A DNA stretch of 64,000 nt from Chitiniphilus eburneus. Its GTDB lineage: Bacteria; Pseudomonadota; Gammaproteobacteria; Burkholderiales; Chitinibacteraceae. Location of the stretch: assembly GCF_005048205.1 (NCBI RefSeq), contig NZ_SUMF01000015.1, positions 17,916 through 81,915 of the forward strand. Reading direction: 5' to 3'. A model generated the notes under the pieces. It did not search any database and was not told the DNA's origin. It saw nothing but the letters and a program-made list of their open reading frames with translations. The position numbers and the translations under genes were made by a program. Shown here in pieces: positions 59,372 through 64,000 of the stretch. How positions within the stretch are numbered: the stretch's first letter is position 1; every line of letters begins with the position of its first letter.

Positions 59372-60811
59372 ATGCTCTGGCTCGCCATCCACCTGCCGCA
59401 ACTGGCGCTGGACATCTTCCCGCCCATGCCCGACGACGGCACCGCGCTGCAACGGCCGCGTATCGTCGTCGCCAGCCATGGGCGTGGCGAGCGGTTGGCG
59501 CTGGTCGATGCGTTGGCCGCCTCGCTGGGGCTGAAGCCGGATATGAAACTGTCTGCCGCGCTGGCGCTGGTCAACGAGCTGACCATCCACCGCCGCAAAC
59601 CGCAGGCCGAAGCCAGCGCGCTAACGCAACTGGCCGCCTGGGCGCTGCGCTTTACCCCCACCGTCGCCACCGTGCCGCAGACCTTGCTGCTGGAAATCGG
59701 CGGCTGCCTGCGCTACTTCGGCGGGCTGGATGCCTTGCGCGCCCAGGTGGAGCAAGGCGTTGCCGCCCAGGGCTACGCGCTGGCGAGCGCCGTTGCGCCC
59801 ACGCCGCTCGCCGCGCAGTGGCTGGCCTGCCACGGTGACGGTGCGACGGTGACGGCCACGGCCGAACTGCCGACCGCGCTGGCGTCATTGCCGCTGACTG
59901 TCCTGGCGCTGGAGCCGGCTCCGGCGCAGACGCTGCGGCAACTCGGCATCGCCAGCCTGGGTCAGTTGCTGGCGCTGCCTCGCGCCGGGCTGGGCCGGCG
60001 CGTTGGCAAGCAGTTGCCGCTGGCGCTCGACCGCGCGCTGGGCCACGCGGCCGATCCGCGCGATCCGTTCATTCCGCCCGACCGCTTCGAACGCTGCATC
60101 GACCTGGACTGGCCGGTGGAAACGCTGGAGGTCTTCGTCAAACTGGCCGCCCGGCTGCTGGAGGCGCTCGATGCTTTCCTCTCCGGGCGTGGTCTGGGCG
60201 TACAGACGCTGTTCTTCCGCTTTACCCATGACGACCACCCCGCCAGCGGCCTGCGGGTGGGTATCGGCCGGCCAACGCGGCGCGCCGCCGAATGGCTGGC
60301 GGTGCTGCGTGAACGCATTGTCCACGAACAACTGGTGGCGCCTGCCACCTCGGTTACCCTGGTTGCCGACACCCTGCAACTGCTCGACGGCCGGCCGCTT
60401 ACCCTGTTCGGCCCGCAGGGTGGCCAGGGCCTGCCCGAGCTATTGCTGGCCCGCCTGGGCGCGCGCCTGGGGCAGGGCGCCGTGATTGGCGTTGCCACCG
60501 TTCCCGAGCATCGGCCGGAACGCGCCTGGCGCGAGGCGGCCCCTGGCACCGCCGCCGCTGCGTTGCCGGTCGGCCCGCGCCCCGGCTGGCTGCTGCCGGA
60601 GCCCCAGCCCCTGCCATGGCGCAACGAGCGGCCCTGGCATGGGGAGCCGCTGACCTGCCTGGGGCGCGCCGAGCGCATCGAATCGGGCTGGTGGGATGGC
60701 GGCGATGTCGCGCGCGACTACTACGTGGCGCAAGGCGAATCGGGCGCGCGCTACTGGATCTTCCACGACTGCCGCGACGGTGGCTGGTGGTTGCACGGGT
60801 GTTTCGCATGA
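59372..60811 (+). CDS. imuB: Y-family polymerase-like protein ImuB
   Basis: This 479-residue protein has the Y-family fold (MLWLAIHLPQLALDIF, LLLEIGGCLRYFGGLDALRAQV, LRQLGIASLGQLLALPRAGLGRRVG) but lacks the polymerase acidic residues. Like other ImuB, it is probably a non-catalytic hub that recruits DnaE2 to the beta clamp. The C-terminal ~100 residues include FGPQGGQGLPELLLARLGARLGQGAV. It overlaps dnaE2 by 4 nt (ATGA), so the three genes are co-translated. Confidence 0.93.
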   Translation: MLWLAIHLPQLALDIFPPMPDDGTALQRPRIVVASHGRGERLALVDALAASLGLKPDMKLSAALALVNELTIHRRKPQAEASALTQLAAWALRFTPTVATVPQTLLLEIGGCLRYFGGLDALRAQVEQGVAAQGYALASAVAPTPLAAQWLACHGDGATVTATAELPTALASLPLTVLALEPAPAQTLRQLGIASLGQLLALPRAGLGRRVGKQLPLALDRALGHAADPRDPFIPPDRFERCIDLDWPVETLEVFVKLAARLLEALDAFLSGRGLGVQTLFFRFTHDDHPASGLRVGIGRPTRRAAEWLAVLRERIVHEQLVAPATSVTLVADTLQLLDGRPLTLFGPQGGQGLPELLLARLGARLGQGAVIGVATVPEHRPERAWREAAPGTAAAALPVGPRPGWLLPEPQPLPWRNERPWHGEPLTCLGRAERIESGWWDGGDVARDYYVAQGESGARYWIFHDCRDGGWWLHGCFA

Positions 60812-63800
60812 ACCCCACCCACCCCGCCACGCCCGCGCCGGGCTACGCCGAACTGCACTGCCTGTCCAACTTCTCGTTCCAGCGTGGCGCCTCCAGCGCG
60901 CAGGAACTGGTCGAACGCGCCCATGCGCTGGGCTACCGTGCGCTGGCGATCACCGACGAATGTTCGCTGGCCGGCATCGTGCGCGCCCATGTCGCCGCGC
61001 GCGACTGCGGCCTCAAACTGCTGGTGGGCGCCGAGTTCGCCCTGGCCGACGGCTTGCGGCTGGCCCTGCTGGCGCCGGATCGCAACGCCTACGGTGACCT
61101 GTCCGAACTGATCAGCCTGGGCCGGCGCAATGCCGAAAAAGGCGACTATCACCTCAGTCGCGACGACGTGGAAAGCCTGAGCCGTCGCTTGCTGGCGCTG
61201 TGGTTGCCGTCCGATGCGCCGGACGCCGACGATGGGCGCTGGTTCGCCAACCATTTCGCCGAACGCGCCTGGATCGCCGTGGAACTGGTCAACGGCCCGG
61301 ACGATCAGGGCCGGCTGGCGCAACTGCGCTGGCTGGGCGAGGCCACTGGCCTGCCACTGGTGGCCGCCGGTGATGTCCATATGCATGCGCGCAAGCGCCG
61401 GCCATTGCAGGACGTGCTCACTGCCATCCGGGTTGGCCGGCCGGTGGCGCAATGTGGGCTGGCGCTGTTTCCCAATGGCGAGCGCCACCTGCGAAATCGA
61501 TCCCGCCTCGCGCGGCTCTATCCGCCTGAATTGCTGGCCGAAACGCTGCGTGTTGCTGAGCGCTGCCAGTTCGTCATGTCCGAACTGGCCTATGAATATC
61601 CCGCCGAACTGGTACCGCCCGGGCGCACCGCCGCCGAGCACCTCGCAGCACTGACGCAGCAAGGGCTGATGGTGCGTTACCCGGAAGGCATACCGCTCCG
61701 TGTCCAGGCGCAGGTGGCGCATGAGCTGGCACTGGTGGCACACCTGCGTTACGAAGCATTCTTCCTCACCGTCCACGACGTGGTCACCTTTGCGCGTGGG
61801 CAGAACATCCTGTGCCAGGGGCGTGGCTCGGCCGCCAACTCGGCGGTGTGCTACGCGCTGGGCATTACCGAAGTCCGCCCCGAGGATGGCAACCTGCTGT
61901 TCGAACGCTTCATTTCGGTCGAGCGCGGCGAACCGCCCGACATCGACGTCGATTTCGAGCACGATCGCCGCGAAGAGGTGATCCAGTACATCTATGCCAA
62001 ATATGGCCGCGACCGCGCCGCGCTGGCCGCCACCGTCATCAGCTACCGTACCAAGAGCAGCCTGCGTGATGTCGGTCGCGCCCTGGGTTTTGCCGAAGAC
62101 CAGCTCGATCGGCTGGCCAAGAACCTGTCGTGGTGGGACGATCCGGCGCTGCTCGGCCAGCGCATGGTCGAAGCCGGTCTGGACCCGGACAGCCGTGCGG
62201 TGCGCATGCTGTTGATCCTGGTGCGGCAACTGCGCCGTTTCCCGCGCCACCTGTCGCAGCACGTGGGCGGCTTCGTCATCGCCTGCGGCCCGCTGGCGCG
62301 GCTGGTGCCGATCGAAAACGCCGCGATGAAAGACCGTACCGTGATCCAGTGGGACAAGGACGACCTGGAATCGCTGGGCCTGCTCAAAGTGGATGTGCTG
62401 GCGCTGGGCATGCTGTCCGCGCTGCGGCGCACGCTACAGATGGTCTCGGCGCTGCGGGGGCGGCCATTCGCCATGCGGGACATTCCGCGTGAAGACCCCG
62501 CCGTCTATCGCATGCTGTCGCGTGGCGATTCGATCGGTGTGTTCCAGGTGGAGTCGCGCGCGCAGATGAGCATGCTGCCCCGGCTCAAGCCCGAGAAGTT
62601 CTACGACCTGGTGATCGAGGTGGCTATCGTCCGCCCCGGGCCGATCCAGGGCGGCATGGTGCATCCCTACCTGCGGCGGCGCGATGGCATCGAGAAAGTG
62701 GAGTATCCCAGCGACGCGGTGCGTGACGTGCTGACGCGTACCCTGGGTGTGCCCATTTTCCAGGAGCAGGTGATGAAACTGGCCGAAGTTGCCGCTGGCT
62801 TCACCCCCGGCGAAGCCGACCAGTTGCGCCGCTCGATGGCATCGTGGCGGCAGAGCGGCACGCTGGAGCGTTTCAAGCAGCAACTGTGCGACGGCATGGC
62901 CGAGCGGGGCTACGACAGCGAGTACATCGAACGCATCATCCGGCAGATCGAAGGCTTCTCCGACTATGGTTTTCCCGAATCGCACGCCGCCAGCTTTGCC
63001 ATCCTGGTTTACTTCAGCGCCTGGCTGAAATGCCATGAGCCGGCGGCTTTCCTCTGTGGCCTGCTCAATTCACTGCCGATGGGTTTCTACAGTGCCTCGC
63101 AACTGATCCAGGATGGCCGCCGCCACCGGCTGGACGTACGCCCGGTGGACGTACAGATCAGCCAGTGGGAGAGCACGCTGGAGGACAACGGTCAGCCGCA
63201 GCCAGCGGTCCGGCTGGGTTTCAACCGCATCAACGGCCTGGGTGAAGCGGTCGGCCTGCGCGTGGCCCAGGCGCGCCCGGCGGGGGGGTATCGCTCGGTG
63301 GATGAATTGCAGCGGCTGGCGCAACTGGACAAGCGCGCGCTGGCCGCGCTGACCGAATCCGGCGCGCTGGAAGCGCTGGCCGGCCACCGTCGTGCGGCGC
63401 ACTGGCGGGTGGCGGGCATCGATCCGGCGCATGACCTGGGTAACACCGATAGCGACGCTGCGCCTGACCTGCTCACTCCGCCCACGCTGGGCCAGGATCT
63501 GGTCGCCGACTATCGCAGCATGGCGCTGACCTTGCGCGCTCACCCGGTCAGCCTGCTGCGCGAGCGGTTGTCGCGCGAGCGCATGCATACCGCCGTGGAC
63601 CTGCGTAATCGCCGCGATGGCCAGCTCGGCCGCGCTTGCGGCATCGTGGTCGGCCGGCAACGTCCCGGCACGGCCAGCGGCGTTACATTCGTTACGCTGG
63701 AGGACGAAACCGGCAATGTGAACGTGATCATTTGGCGCGACCTGGCCGACCTGCAACGGCGCGAGCTGCTGACGGCGCGGTTGCTGGCGGTATATGGGGT

Positions 63801-63903
63801 GGTGCAGCGGGAGGGGCGGGTGGTGCACCTGCTGGCGCAGCGGTTGGTGGATCTGACGGGTCGGTTGGGGGAACTGCCAAGTTCCAGTCGGGATTTTCAT
63901 TAG
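60808..63903 (+). CDS. dnaE2: Error-prone DNA polymerase DnaE2 (ImuC)
   Basis: This 1031-residue C-family polymerase has an N-terminal PHP domain (ELHCLSNFSFQRGASSAQEL, LAITDECSLAGIVR), a polymerase core with the catalytic Asp pair in PPDIDVDFEHDRREE (~376-390), and motifs GRGSAANSAVCYALGIT, DKDDLESLGLLKVDVLALGM and GIGVF-like DSIGVFQVESRAQM. A helix-hairpin-helix and OB fold follow (ASGVTFVTLEDETGNVNVIIW). DnaE2 lacks the proofreading partner of the replicase and carries out mutagenic lesion bypass with ImuB. The start at 60808 lies in the imuB stop codon. It ends 21 bp before the TGCAAC repeat. Confidence 0.97.
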   Translation: MNPTHPATPAPGYAELHCLSNFSFQRGASSAQELVERAHALGYRALAITDECSLAGIVRAHVAARDCGLKLLVGAEFALADGLRLALLAPDRNAYGDLSELISLGRRNAEKGDYHLSRDDVESLSRRLLALWLPSDAPDADDGRWFANHFAERAWIAVELVNGPDDQGRLAQLRWLGEATGLPLVAAGDVHMHARKRRPLQDVLTAIRVGRPVAQCGLALFPNGERHLRNRSRLARLYPPELLAETLRVAERCQFVMSELAYEYPAELVPPGRTAAEHLAALTQQGLMVRYPEGIPLRVQAQVAHELALVAHLRYEAFFLTVHDVVTFARGQNILCQGRGSAANSAVCYALGITEVRPEDGNLLFERFISVERGEPPDIDVDFEHDRREEVIQYIYAKYGRDRAALAATVISYRTKSSLRDVGRALGFAEDQLDRLAKNLSWWDDPALLGQRMVEAGLDPDSRAVRMLLILVRQLRRFPRHLSQHVGGFVIACGPLARLVPIENAAMKDRTVIQWDKDDLESLGLLKVDVLALGMLSALRRTLQMVSALRGRPFAMRDIPREDPAVYRMLSRGDSIGVFQVESRAQMSMLPRLKPEKFYDLVIEVAIVRPGPIQGGMVHPYLRRRDGIEKVEYPSDAVRDVLTRTLGVPIFQEQVMKLAEVAAGFTPGEADQLRRSMASWRQSGTLERFKQQLCDGMAERGYDSEYIERIIRQIEGFSDYGFPESHAASFAILVYFSAWLKCHEPAAFLCGLLNSLPMGFYSASQLIQDGRRHRLDVRPVDVQISQWESTLEDNGQPQPAVRLGFNRINGLGEAVGLRVAQARPAGGYRSVDELQRLAQLDKRALAALTESGALEALAGHRRAAHWRVAGIDPAHDLGNTDSDAAPDLLTPPTLGQDLVADYRSMALTLRAHPVSLLRERLSRERMHTAVDLRNRRDGQLGRACGIVVGRQRPGTASGVTFVTLEDETGNVNVIIWRDLADLQRRELLTARLLAVYGVVQREGRVVHLLAQRLVDLTGRLGELPSSSRDFH

Positions 63904-63923
63904 GGGGCCGTTGCATTGTTATT

Positions 63924-64000
63924 TGCAACTGCAACTGCAACTGCAACTGCAACTGCAACTGCAACTGCAACTGCAACTGCAACTGCAACTGCAACTGCAA
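63924..64000. repeat. TGCAAC hexanucleotide array at the window end
   Basis: About 12.8 uninterrupted copies of TGCAAC (starting at 63924) run to the last base, so the array continues beyond the window. The unit preserves reading frame in any coding orientation. It begins 21 bp after the dnaE2 stop and is a probable hypervariable simple repeat. Confidence 0.93.

Noticed and set aside
63924..64000. Minus-strand frame of Leu-Gln repeats starting in the hexamer array
   Set aside because: It reads into the antisense of dnaE2 and is generated by the repeat.

Overview
This window is about 64 kb of GC-rich chromosomal DNA, probably from a motile betaproteobacterium of the Neisseriales (Chromobacteriaceae/Chitinibacteraceae type). 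That placement is an inference from gene content and order: rph, a PP2C phosphatase, a Ser/Thr kinase and yicC, then gmk-rpoZ-spoT, thiS-thiG-trmB, birA-coaX, ubiH/pepP, and an imuA-imuB-dnaE2 cassette. No rRNA or tRNA gene, CRISPR array, intact insertion sequence or prophage was recognised.

Layout. 1-4.2 kb: start of rph, an outer-membrane protein, a phosphatase/kinase pair and yicC. 4.4-10.2 kb: arsC, then a zinc-acquisition operon (COG0523 GTPase plus a His-rich TonB receptor) behind a Zur-like palindrome, then a flagellin gene with a sigma-54-type promoter. This block separates yicC from gmk, which are often neighbours. 10.4-18 kb: gmk, rpoZ, spoT, thiS, thiG, an acetyltransferase, trmB, and flgP-flgT for a Vibrio-like flagellar H-ring. 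18-22.5 kb (minus strand): SPOR protein, coaX, birA, hslV without hslU, and a STAS protein. 22.8-28.2 kb: a TetR-controlled tripartite ABC exporter. 28.3-37.2 kb: accessory genes, including an orphan ATPase with an AT-rich repeated promoter, a CsgG/DUF4810/GNA1162 lipoprotein operon, and a secreted GH16 glucanase. 37.2-43.2 kb (minus): ubiH, pepP, M48 peptidase, SH3 protein and CHASE2 adenylate cyclase, with a G-rich heptamer array in front of pepP. 43.6-45.2 kb: a secreted M30-like metallopeptidase.

45.8-51.5 kb: a four-gene bacteriophytochrome operon (photoreceptor kinase, response regulator, hybrid kinase, heme oxygenase making the biliverdin chromophore). 51.7-53 kb: an acetylornithine-type aminotransferase. 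53-54.2 kb: an AT-rich, gene-poor island bounded by 14-bp direct repeats and holding a decayed small gene. 54.2-58.6 kb: a MalT-like LuxR regulator overlapping a CSS-EAL c-di-GMP phosphodiesterase. 58.6-63.9 kb: the damage-inducible imuA-imuB-dnaE2 mutasome behind a LexA-like operator. The window ends inside a TGCAAC hexamer array.

Several regions bear on environmental sensing: light (phytochrome), zinc limitation (cobW-znuD), second messengers (CHASE2 cyclase, EAL protein, SpoT) and DNA damage (imuAB-dnaE2). The least explained sequences are the region 45178-45735, which has an orphan minus-strand terminator, the AT-rich island at 53.1-53.7 kb, and the ATPase gene at 30.3 kb with its repeated promoter.
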